From an uncultured Bacteroidales bacterium (GTDB taxonomy: Bacteria > Bacteroidota > Bacteroidia > Bacteroidales > UBA932): a DNA stretch of 64,000 nucleotides. The position numbers and the translations under genes are program-made. A model generated the notes under the pieces. The model saw nothing but the letters and a program-made list of their open reading frames with translations, was not told the origin of the DNA and made no database searches. The stretch lies in assembly GCA_947167015.1 (NCBI GenBank), contig CAMVGM010000001.1, positions 1-64,000 of the forward strand. The letters run 5' to 3'. Within the stretch, counting starts at the first letter, position 1. Each line of letters begins with the position of its first letter. Positions 56,560-64,000 of this stretch are shown here, one piece after another.

Positions 56560-58434
56560 ATGAAAGCAATGGACATCTTGAAAATGATGGCGCTGCCGAT
56601 GGCGGCGGCCACGGTGATGCTCGCCGTCTCCTGTACCCGGGAGAAATTAGCGGACCCTCAGGACGGCGTGAAAGTTCATTCCATCCCTGTGTCGGTCGAT
56701 GTGACCCGTGCCGAGGCGGATCCTTCCACGAAGGCGGTCTTTAATACCGAAACGAGTATACTCAACTTCAGTGAAGGCGATATGCTGAGTGTTACGGGCA
56801 CTCACGAAACGGCTGGAACCTTCTCCGGAACTCTTGATTATAGTGGCTCCGGCAAGTTCAGCGGTAAAATCTTTACGGAGAATGAATTCACGGGCACGGC
56901 GACCGATTTGCTCTCGACGGCAAACCCGGTGGAAGCCACGCTCGTGCCGTTCGGATCCCATGAATCCGGGGCGTTTGCTCCCTGGATGGCTACTGCTGAC
57001 GTGTCTTACGTCTTCGGGTTTAATTTTATTCCTGAAGTGTGCTTTGCCGGCACGCTGGCGGAGGCCGTCGAACTGTTCAGCCTCGAGAAGGCGTATGCTT
57101 ACAAAGACGGATTCTCCCTTTCCCCGGAGAACGCCGTCATAGAGTTCACGGTCAACGGCGTGGCCACCGGCACCCATCAGGTGAGCGTCAGCGACGGCAC
57201 GTTGACGATTTCCGGAACCGTCGTAGTTGCTGATACCAAGGCAAGCGCTCCTGACCCCGTGCCTGCGGCCACGTTCGCCGTTGCGTTCCCCCCGGACGGT
57301 AAAAAGAACTACCTCGTCAGCATCGAGGGGTATCAGGACGTCGGCATCGAGAATTGCGAGTTGCAGGCAGGAACCATCTACAAAGCGGAAAGAACAACCA
57401 AGGCTGTGCCTGCCGAAGATGATTGCCTTAAATTCACCGCCCTGAAGGACGGAAGTTCCGTCGCCCTCAATAATGTGGAAGGCAATGCTCCCGAGCTTGA
57501 ATACAGCCTGGACGGCAGCAGTTGGTCAATCTGGGACTATAGCGTGATTCCCCTTGACAAGGACGAATATGTCCTCTTCCGGGGCGAAAACGCCAATGGT
57601 TTCTCTCGAGCGGTAAACATATCGACAAACCCGGAAGAACAGACGCTCCAGTTTATCTATAGTCAATTTGTCATAGCGGGTCAGCTTGCGGCTTCCGGGA
57701 ACGTCATGAGCCTGATTTATGATTGCCCGGATCTCACCGAATACTGTTTCTACGAATTATTTAAGGATTGTGCAGGCCTGGTTTCCGCTCCGAGGCTGCC
57801 GGCCATGACGGTGCCGAAGAGTGCTTATGAAAAGATGTTCCAAGGATGTTCGGACCTGACGGCCACACCCGATCTGCCTGCCACCACGGTTGGCGAAACG
57901 GGATATGAAGGCATGTTCATGGATTGTATCAATCTGACATCCGTCCCTGCGTCATTGCCGGCAAAAGTAGTAGAAGCAACAGCCTATGGTTTTATGTTCG
58001 ACGGATGCACAAGTCTAACCAAGGCTCCTGATATCCTTGCCGAAGAAGTGAAGGCTGCGGGGTGTATGAGCATGTTCCATGAATGTACAAACCTTGTCAA
58101 AGCTCCCGCTTTACCTGCTACCACCGTGGGTATGTTGGGCTACAATAATATGTTCATGGGTTGTAGTTCATTGGAGGAATCTCCGGAACTGCCGGCAGAA
58201 GTGGTTAATCTTTATGGAGTATATGGGTTTATGTTCCAGCAGTGTACTAAGCTGAAGAAAATCACGATGCTCGCGACAACCGTGCAGGCAAATGCATTCC
58301 CGAACTGGATTGCCGGCGTGCCCTCGGGGGGAACCTTCGTCATGAGCAAAGACGCCAACTGGAGCCCTGACCCTTCGGCAGCGAATTATGTGGCAGGAAT
58401 CGTTCCGGACGGCTGGACCGTCGAAACGAAGTAA
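56560..58434 (+). CDS. BspA-like leucine-rich repeat surface lipoprotein with fimbrillin-like N-terminus
   Basis: Lipobox VMLAVSC; FSEGDMLSVTG; tandem C..L..AP.LPATTV....Y..MF..C repeats. Confidence 0.85.
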   Translation: MKAMDILKMMALPMAAATVMLAVSCTREKLADPQDGVKVHSIPVSVDVTRAEADPSTKAVFNTETSILNFSEGDMLSVTGTHETAGTFSGTLDYSGSGKFSGKIFTENEFTGTATDLLSTANPVEATLVPFGSHESGAFAPWMATADVSYVFGFNFIPEVCFAGTLAEAVELFSLEKAYAYKDGFSLSPENAVIEFTVNGVATGTHQVSVSDGTLTISGTVVVADTKASAPDPVPAATFAVAFPPDGKKNYLVSIEGYQDVGIENCELQAGTIYKAERTTKAVPAEDDCLKFTALKDGSSVALNNVEGNAPELEYSLDGSSWSIWDYSVIPLDKDEYVLFRGENANGFSRAVNISTNPEEQTLQFIYSQFVIAGQLAASGNVMSLIYDCPDLTEYCFYELFKDCAGLVSAPRLPAMTVPKSAYEKMFQGCSDLTATPDLPATTVGETGYEGMFMDCINLTSVPASLPAKVVEATAYGFMFDGCTSLTKAPDILAEEVKAAGCMSMFHECTNLVKAPALPATTVGMLGYNNMFMGCSSLEESPELPAEVVNLYGVYGFMFQQCTKLKKITMLATTVQANAFPNWIAGVPSGGTFVMSKDANWSPDPSAANYVAGIVPDGWTVETK

Positions 58435-58457
58435 TTCCTCTGAATCCCGGTGTTTTA

Positions 58458-58493
58458 AAGGATGGCCGTTCGTCAAACGGCCATCCTTTTTTA
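58458..58493 (+). terminator. Rho-independent terminator
   Basis: AAGGATGGCCGTT-CGTCA-AACGGCCATCCTTTTTT. Confidence 0.92.
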
Positions 58494-58507
58494 TACGATT
58501 TCGCCAA

Positions 58508-58565
58508 ATGCTAAAAAATATTGACGGAATGCTAAAAGTCTCCGCGCGGGGGTGCTGTATCTTTG
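58508..58565 (+). promoter_or_regulatory. Promoter 2: tandem ATGCTAA half-sites 21 bp apart, then -7 box TATCTTTG
   Basis: ATGCTAA at 58508 and 58529, 22 bp, TATCTTTG at 58558-58565. Confidence 0.78.
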
Positions 58566-58589
58566 CTGTTCGTAAAGCGAACGTATCCC

Positions 58590-58745
58590 ATGCAGGAAAA
58601 GACACCCGAACAGCAGGACGCACTGGGCCAGGCACTGGATTATCTGGATGCACTGCTCGAAATCGAGTTCAAGCCCATTGAACCCGAGCATTCGGATACG
58701 CCCCAGGCGGAAGAAGCCCCAGACACGGAAAAAACCTCGGACTGA
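58590..58745 (+). CDS. Small acidic protein (51 aa)
   Basis: MQEKTPEQQDALGQALDYLDALLEIEFKPIEPEHSDTPQAEEAPDTEKTSD; first ORF after promoter 2. Confidence 0.6.
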   Translation: MQEKTPEQQDALGQALDYLDALLEIEFKPIEPEHSDTPQAEEAPDTEKTSD

Positions 58746-58771
58746 TCGTCTATCAACAAATCAATAAGCGT

Positions 58772-58903
58772 ATGATTACACAAACAAAAGAGCAGTACAC
58801 CTCGCCCAGGAGCGAGGAACTGGACGTCCGGCTCGAGGGCGTGATTGCCGCCAGCCTGGATCCCTCCTACACGAATCCGTTCAATCCGGAGAAGCCCCTT
58901 TAA
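58772..58903 (+). CDS. Small peptide, Y-x-SP...IAAS family (43 aa)
   Basis: MITQTKEQYTSPRSEELDVRLEGVIAASLDPSYTNPFNPEKPL; aligns without gaps to the 56408 peptide. Not in the ORF track. Confidence 0.75.
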   Translation: MITQTKEQYTSPRSEELDVRLEGVIAASLDPSYTNPFNPEKPL

Positions 58904-58921
58904 CCGCCAAATCGAATTGTT

Positions 58922-60319
58922 ATGAAAAAGATTTATATGATCCTCGGCGCAGCCCTTCTCTGCCTGACCGGCTGCGACAAGACCTTGACGACGACCCCGC
59001 AGCATCTCAAGCTCGATCTCACCATTAACAATCAGATGGCCCCCGCCACCAAGTCCGTGAAGACCGACTGGGCCGACGGGGACAAGGTCTATGTTTTTTT
59101 CGGTTTGCCGGAAGAGCATCCCACACCGGCTTACCTGACGCTGACCCGCAGTGGCTCTTCCTGGACGGAAGCCTGGACGGAAGGCCTGGAGGCGGAGATC
59201 GCCGCCACGACCAGCGGCACCCTTACCGCTTTCTTCAGCCCGATAGACATCAACAGTATGACTTATTTCACCGATTGGAAATGGTATAATTTCAGCGGCA
59301 ATAATTATTGCTTTGCTCTTGCCTGCAACAATGTTCCATATACGGTGTCAGCCGGAGTCTTGTCGGCAACAATGGATCTGGCACTGTCCAGCGGGGAGTT
59401 TGTCCAGTTCTTCCTGCCCGGGGAGGCGGACAATGTCGCCAACCTGACTTTCTCGAGTGACAATATCATGAAAAGTCAGGGAGCAGGGATGATAGATGAG
59501 ACCGGTAAGGTTTGTCTTGGAAACCAAGCCTACTCATATCCAATTCCCGGCTTTGCATATGATGGCGGAATCATCTTCAGCGGGTCGCTTAAAACCGGCG
59601 TTTCCGGCAATGAAACAGCATACACATTCACGATCGTGGATAGCAAAGGTACCGCTGACACGGCCGATGACGTAACATACACGCTTACCAAAACGGCGAC
59701 AATCAGCTATAAAGACGCCATCTTGCTTCCCGAATTGAGCAAATGGTCAGTTCTCCCTGAGGTCGTGGACCTGGGCCTCACTTCTGGTGTGAAGTGGGCG
59801 AAATTCAACCTCGGGGCAACGAAGCCGGACGAATGCGGCAATTACTACGCCTGGGGTGAGACTGAACCGAAGTCGGCATATACCTGGGACACCTATTTTG
59901 ACACCACCGACGGAGGAACCACGTTCACCAAGTATGCAACGGACAAGAAGACGGTTCTCGACCCCGAAGATGACGCGGCCTATGCTGCCCTGGGCGGAAA
60001 GTTCCGGATGCCGACGATTGCGGATTGGACGGATTTGATTAACGGATGTGATTGGGATTGGAAGACGACAGACGACGGATATGCCGCCAACGGTTACCTG
60101 GTAACTGGCCCGAGCGGAAATACCATCTTCCTTCCCGCCGCAGGCAACCGGGCCGGTACCAATCTCTACGGTGTCGGCACTTACGGGGACTACTGGTCTT
60201 CTTCGCTCGGCGTGTACTACTCGAAAGACGCCAGGGACATATACTTCATTTCGAACAACGTGGCCAGGAGCACCAACGACCGTCGCCTCGGCTTCCCTAT
60301 CCGTCCCGTCAGCGACTAA
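58922..60319 (+). CDS. Fimbrillin-like/FISUMP domain lipoprotein
   Basis: LLCLTGCDK lipobox; DWADGDKVYVFF; VVDLGLTSGVKWAKFNLGATKPDECGNYYAWGETEPK...GKFRMPTIADWTDLI...YWSSS (FISUMP). Confidence 0.85.
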   Translation: MKKIYMILGAALLCLTGCDKTLTTTPQHLKLDLTINNQMAPATKSVKTDWADGDKVYVFFGLPEEHPTPAYLTLTRSGSSWTEAWTEGLEAEIAATTSGTLTAFFSPIDINSMTYFTDWKWYNFSGNNYCFALACNNVPYTVSAGVLSATMDLALSSGEFVQFFLPGEADNVANLTFSSDNIMKSQGAGMIDETGKVCLGNQAYSYPIPGFAYDGGIIFSGSLKTGVSGNETAYTFTIVDSKGTADTADDVTYTLTKTATISYKDAILLPELSKWSVLPEVVDLGLTSGVKWAKFNLGATKPDECGNYYAWGETEPKSAYTWDTYFDTTDGGTTFTKYATDKKTVLDPEDDAAYAALGGKFRMPTIADWTDLINGCDWDWKTTDDGYAANGYLVTGPSGNTIFLPAAGNRAGTNLYGVGTYGDYWSSSLGVYYSKDARDIYFISNNVARSTNDRRLGFPIRPVSD

Positions 60320-60345
60320 TTTTAAAGTCACTAATCCCTATTCGT

Positions 60346-63300
60346 ATGAAACGCTTTTTCGCCTTTACCCTTTGCCTGTCGGCCCTTCTGCTGGCCAGCT
60401 GCAAGAAGGAACCGTATCTGACCCTGTCGGGGCCGGCATCCGTCGAGCTGAGCGCCGACGGCGGCAGCGGAACCATTTCTTTTACCGGGAACAATGACTG
60501 GACGGCCAGTTCCTCGGACTCGTGGGTGACTGTGTCGCCATCGTCGGGCACGGCTTCGGACGGCCCGGTGACGGTCACGGTCAAGGCCACCGCCAACACG
60601 ACGTATGAGGACCGCAGCGCAACGGTGACCATCCGTTCCGAAGGCCTTACGCAGAGCGTAACGGTCCGCCAGAGCGCGAACCTGGGCGTGGTGGTGCCGA
60701 CGAAGTCGTACCAGATTGCCAGTGATGCCCGTACGATCGACGTGGAGGTGCAGGCGAACGTGGATTACAGTGTGTCGATATCGGACAGCTGGATCAAGCA
60801 GACAGGGACGAAGGGGCTGACGAGCAAGACGCTGAGTTTTGCCGTGGAGGCGAACGGGACGTATGACGCCCGGAGCGCGACGATTACAATCAAGCCGCAG
60901 TCGGGCGAAGCGCAGGCGATCAGCGTGACACAGGCGCAGAAGGACGCGCTGCTGGTAAGCAAGGCCACATACAGCATGCCGTACGGCGGCGGAGAGGTCG
61001 AGGTGAAGGTGGAGTCGAACGTGGAGTTCGAGGTGAAGAGCGAGGTGGACTGGATCCAGTACGTGGAGACGAAGGGCCTGAGCGCTTCGACGGTACGGCT
61101 GAAAGTGGCGGAGAACAAGACGTACAAGGCCCGTGAAGGGAAGGTGACGCTTACGCAGAAGGGGGGCTCGCTGACGATAACGGTCACGGTCAAGCAGGAC
61201 GGCCGCGTGGCGGTGACAGGCGTGACGCTGGACAAGAGCAGCCTGAGTTTGCTGCTCGGTGAGACCGAGACGCTGAAGGCGACGGTGAAGCCGGACAATG
61301 CGACGGACAAGAGCGTGACGTGGAGCAGCAGCGATACGAAGGTCGCGACGGTGGACGAGAGCGGCATGGTGACTGCGGTGGGCGCAGGCACGGCGAAGAT
61401 CACGGCGAAGGCGGGCGACAAGACTGCCACGTGCTCCGTCACGGTGGATGGTTCGGTGGTAAAGGTAGGCGAAGGGACGCATATCCCTCCGGAGGGAGGT
61501 GAGTATGAACTGGACATCCAGTATGTTTCGAACAACTTTGCCGTGGAAATCGAGAAATCCGCGGAGTGGCTCTACTACATACAGACGAAAGCCCTGACCA
61601 AGGGGGCAATCGTTTTAGCCGCGCAGGAGAACGAAACGGTTTCAACCCGCAGCGCCAAGGTGACGATCAAAGATAAGGACGGCAAGGCAAGTCCGGTCAC
61701 GGTAACCGTGACCCAGGATGCCTATGAAACCGCGACAAAAGCCTATGATATCTTGATGGAGTTCTACAATGCCATGGGTGGACCGAAGTGGAAGAAGCAG
61801 GAAAACTGGGGGCGGAAGGACGTGAGTCTTGCGCTGTGGCAAGGCGTCGGTTTCTTCCCCGAGAAGGGTGTGGAAGGACTTTCCTTCGAAGAAACGGGTT
61901 TACAGGGTGAATTGCCTGAATGCCTCGGAGAACTGACTTCCCTCCGTGATTTTTGGCTTCAGAACGAGACCGGAGTGACCGGAACCCTGCCGAAGTCATT
62001 TGCCAAATTGGTCAAAATGCAGAATGTAACCATCCTTAACACCTCTATGACTTCACTGCGTGACGTTTTCGGCGGGATGAAGGAGTTGAGGTATCTGCAG
62101 GTCACCGCGAATGACAAGATGACGGGGCCGCTGCCCGAAAGCGCCGGAAACTCTCCGGCAATGGAAGGGTTGCGTTTTGTTTCCAACCGCTTTACCGGTG
62201 ACCTTCCGGCCTCTTGGGCGAGGTTCGGTACCGAACTTTGGGTCGGGGATAATTGCCTGAGCGGGATTGTCCCGGCTGAGTACCTCGCGGTAGGGGACGA
62301 CACGTGGCTGATTGACAATGTCCTGTACCAAAGGGAGGGATACGGCTTCGATATCAGTAATATCAATCTGCACGGAGGGAAGTTCTGGCAGAAGGGTACG
62401 GTCAAGGACCTGAACGGAAAGAGTTTCTCTTTCCAGGATGTGGTTGCGAAGAACAAATACACCGTGTACCTGTTTTGGGCGACGTGGTGTCCTTTCTCAA
62501 AGGTGCTGATGCCGCAGTTGAAGGATTATTATGCGCATTACCACAAGGACGGCCTGGAAATCATCGCCACGATAGCTGCCGGAGATTCTGATGGCAGCAC
62601 CCCTTTGTTGGAAGCCCAGAAAAAGGAAGTGAAAGAGAAAGGTTACGACAAATGGTACAATTATTACTTCTTCCAGACGGAGCCGCCGGCTTACCCGGCG
62701 GCAGTTCCTGTTGCCGAGGTTTATGATCAGGAAGGGAATATCCTGTTCAGCAGTTTTTCTTATCTCCATGATCCGGTCCGTCAGCGTTTCGGGCGAATTG
62801 CATCTTCGGATCTGATCCCTTTCCTGGAGACCCTGCTCGGCCCTGCGGATCTTTCGGATGTACATACCTCCAAGGATTTCTCGAAGGACGGCGAAGTGCT
62901 GACCCTGCAGAAAGCGACGAAGGGCAAGGGAATCAATATCGTGTTTATGGGAGACGCCTACACGGATCAGGACATGGATACGGGCGGCCTTTACGAAACC
63001 GTGATGAAGGAATCGATGGAGGAGTTCTTTGCCGAAGAACCGTACAAGTCTTTCAGGGACCGCTTCAACGTATATGCAGTCAAGGCGGTTTCCGTCAATG
63101 ACCGGATCGGGAGTGGCTATTCTACCGCGCTTTCCTGCTATTACGGGACCGGCACAGTGGTGCTGGGTGATGACGACAAGTGTTACTCCTATGCCCTGAA
63201 GGTGCCGGGAATCAAGACGCAGGACAATCTGCTGGTCTGTGTTATGGTAAATGGCAATATCAGCAAGGGAACCACGTCTATGAGCTATAATCGGCAATCC

Positions 63301-63834
63301 AGCGTGGCTTACACCACGACGCTCGGAAACCTCCGCGAGGCATACGGCGACGTATTGCGTCACGAGGCCGGTGGTCACGGATTCGCGTTCCTGGCGGATG
63401 AGTATGCCAATTCCAATGAAACGGTTCCGGCAGATGTCAAGGAGAACTATAACTCGATGTACAAGCAATACGGGTGGTACTCCAACGTGGATTTCACCAA
63501 TGATCCGAAGAAAGTCCGGTGGAGTGCGTTCCTGAGCGACTCCCGGTATCAGGACGAAGTGGGTCTCTATGAGGGTGGAGCCTTGTATTCGAAGGGCGTC
63601 TGGCGTCCGTCGAAGAACAGCATCATGAATGAGAACATGGGTGGCTTCAACGCTCCGTCCCGCTGGGCGATCTACCAGCGGATCATGAAACTGAGCGGCG
63701 AGAAGTACACGTTCGACGACTTCCTGAAGTACGACGCGGTGAACCGGAACAAGGGAACGAAGGCCGGTACCCCGGTTCAGTCCGGCCGTCCTGCAGGCTG
63801 GCAGCCGGGTGCCCCGCCCAGAATCGTGCCTTAG
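60346..63834 (+). CDS. BACON(x4)-Big2-LRR-thioredoxin-like-M64 peptidase multidomain lipoprotein
   Basis: LLLASCKKE lipobox; BACON-like repeats ending VTVxQ; Big2 VTLDKSSLSLLLGETETLKATVKPDNATDKSVTWSSSD; LRR; VYLFWATWCPFSKVLMPQL; INIVFMGDAYTDQDM...LRHEAGGHGFAFLADEYA. Confidence 0.88.
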   Translation: MKRFFAFTLCLSALLLASCKKEPYLTLSGPASVELSADGGSGTISFTGNNDWTASSSDSWVTVSPSSGTASDGPVTVTVKATANTTYEDRSATVTIRSEGLTQSVTVRQSANLGVVVPTKSYQIASDARTIDVEVQANVDYSVSISDSWIKQTGTKGLTSKTLSFAVEANGTYDARSATITIKPQSGEAQAISVTQAQKDALLVSKATYSMPYGGGEVEVKVESNVEFEVKSEVDWIQYVETKGLSASTVRLKVAENKTYKAREGKVTLTQKGGSLTITVTVKQDGRVAVTGVTLDKSSLSLLLGETETLKATVKPDNATDKSVTWSSSDTKVATVDESGMVTAVGAGTAKITAKAGDKTATCSVTVDGSVVKVGEGTHIPPEGGEYELDIQYVSNNFAVEIEKSAEWLYYIQTKALTKGAIVLAAQENETVSTRSAKVTIKDKDGKASPVTVTVTQDAYETATKAYDILMEFYNAMGGPKWKKQENWGRKDVSLALWQGVGFFPEKGVEGLSFEETGLQGELPECLGELTSLRDFWLQNETGVTGTLPKSFAKLVKMQNVTILNTSMTSLRDVFGGMKELRYLQVTANDKMTGPLPESAGNSPAMEGLRFVSNRFTGDLPASWARFGTELWVGDNCLSGIVPAEYLAVGDDTWLIDNVLYQREGYGFDISNINLHGGKFWQKGTVKDLNGKSFSFQDVVAKNKYTVYLFWATWCPFSKVLMPQLKDYYAHYHKDGLEIIATIAAGDSDGSTPLLEAQKKEVKEKGYDKWYNYYFFQTEPPAYPAAVPVAEVYDQEGNILFSSFSYLHDPVRQRFGRIASSDLIPFLETLLGPADLSDVHTSKDFSKDGEVLTLQKATKGKGINIVFMGDAYTDQDMDTGGLYETVMKESMEEFFAEEPYKSFRDRFNVYAVKAVSVNDRIGSGYSTALSCYYGTGTVVLGDDDKCYSYALKVPGIKTQDNLLVCVMVNGNISKGTTSMSYNRQSSVAYTTTLGNLREAYGDVLRHEAGGHGFAFLADEYANSNETVPADVKENYNSMYKQYGWYSNVDFTNDPKKVRWSAFLSDSRYQDEVGLYEGGALYSKGVWRPSKNSIMNENMGGFNAPSRWAIYQRIMKLSGEKYTFDDFLKYDAVNRNKGTKAGTPVQSGRPAGWQPGAPPRIVP

Positions 63835-63852
63835 GATTCATCAAATATTATT

Positions 63853-63888
63853 GAAAAAGCCCTTCCAATCAACTGGAAGGGCTTTTTC
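63853..63888 (+). terminator. Rho-independent terminator after the M64 gene
   Basis: AAAAAGCCCTTCCA-ATCAAC-TGGAAGGGCTTTTT. Confidence 0.93.
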
Positions 63889-63906
63889 GTATCTTGGCCC
63901 GGACGT

Positions 63907-64000
63907 CAGTCCTCCGGGGACCAGCTCAGGGACGAACTTATCGTCCAGCCGGTCAGGGCCGGGTTCCCGTCCGAGACGACCCTGACCCATACGGGCCAGG
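63907..64000 (-). CDS. Partial CDS (C-terminus only), function unknown
   Basis: Minus-strand open frame ...WPVWVRVVSDGNPALTGWTISSSLSWSPED* running off the right edge. Confidence 0.4.

Noticed and set aside
57775-58290. Possible CRISPR-like periodicity in the BspA-like gene
   Set aside because: Periodicity is at the protein level (LRR units) with diverged DNA; no identical direct repeats with unique spacers. No CRISPR array was found anywhere in the window.
60331-61482. 383-aa minus ORF rich in His/Arg/Leu opposite the BACON array
   Set aside because: Produced by repetitive ACG/GTG codons on the plus strand; no independent gene evidence.

Overview
The window is a GC-rich, chromosomal-type Bacteroidales-like segment. 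This assignment rests on TAnnTTTG -7 promoter boxes, DUF349, BACON and FISUMP proteins, and the typical gene families. Positions 1 to about 53 kb are mostly housekeeping genes: parE, an ABC exporter, an MBOAT/SGNH acylation cluster, uvrB, a RelA/SpoT homologue, pncB, rpsF-rpsR-rplI, a POT transporter, pepD, tldD/pmbA, trkA, dnaJ-grpE, lpxB, surE, yggS, yidC, trmD, proBA and rplS. A tRNA-Arg(ACG) at about 53.1 kb marks the change to a lower-GC accessory region of about 11 kb. That region carries a membrane TPR-AraC regulator and two divergent operons of surface lipoproteins, the last ending in a BACON/Big2/LRR/thioredoxin-like/M64 peptidase fusion. The strongest new signal is there. Both operon promoters share the same architecture: two ATGYYAA half-sites exactly 21 bp apart, then exactly 22 bp to the -7 box. 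Each operon also encodes an unannotated peptide of about 44 aa with a colinear Y-x-S-P-(x9)-E-x-[IV]-I-A-A-S motif. Other notable signals are in-frame palindrome-rich insertions in a FucI-like gene and in yggS, a RAYT-like HUH transposase with a nearby inverted-repeat element, a candidate small RNA downstream of trmD, a sigma54-like element upstream of grpE, a RelA/SpoT protein with a degenerate hydrolase site, and -7 boxes inside palindromes that abut start codons. No database search was run; all calls come from reading the sequence and recalled family features.
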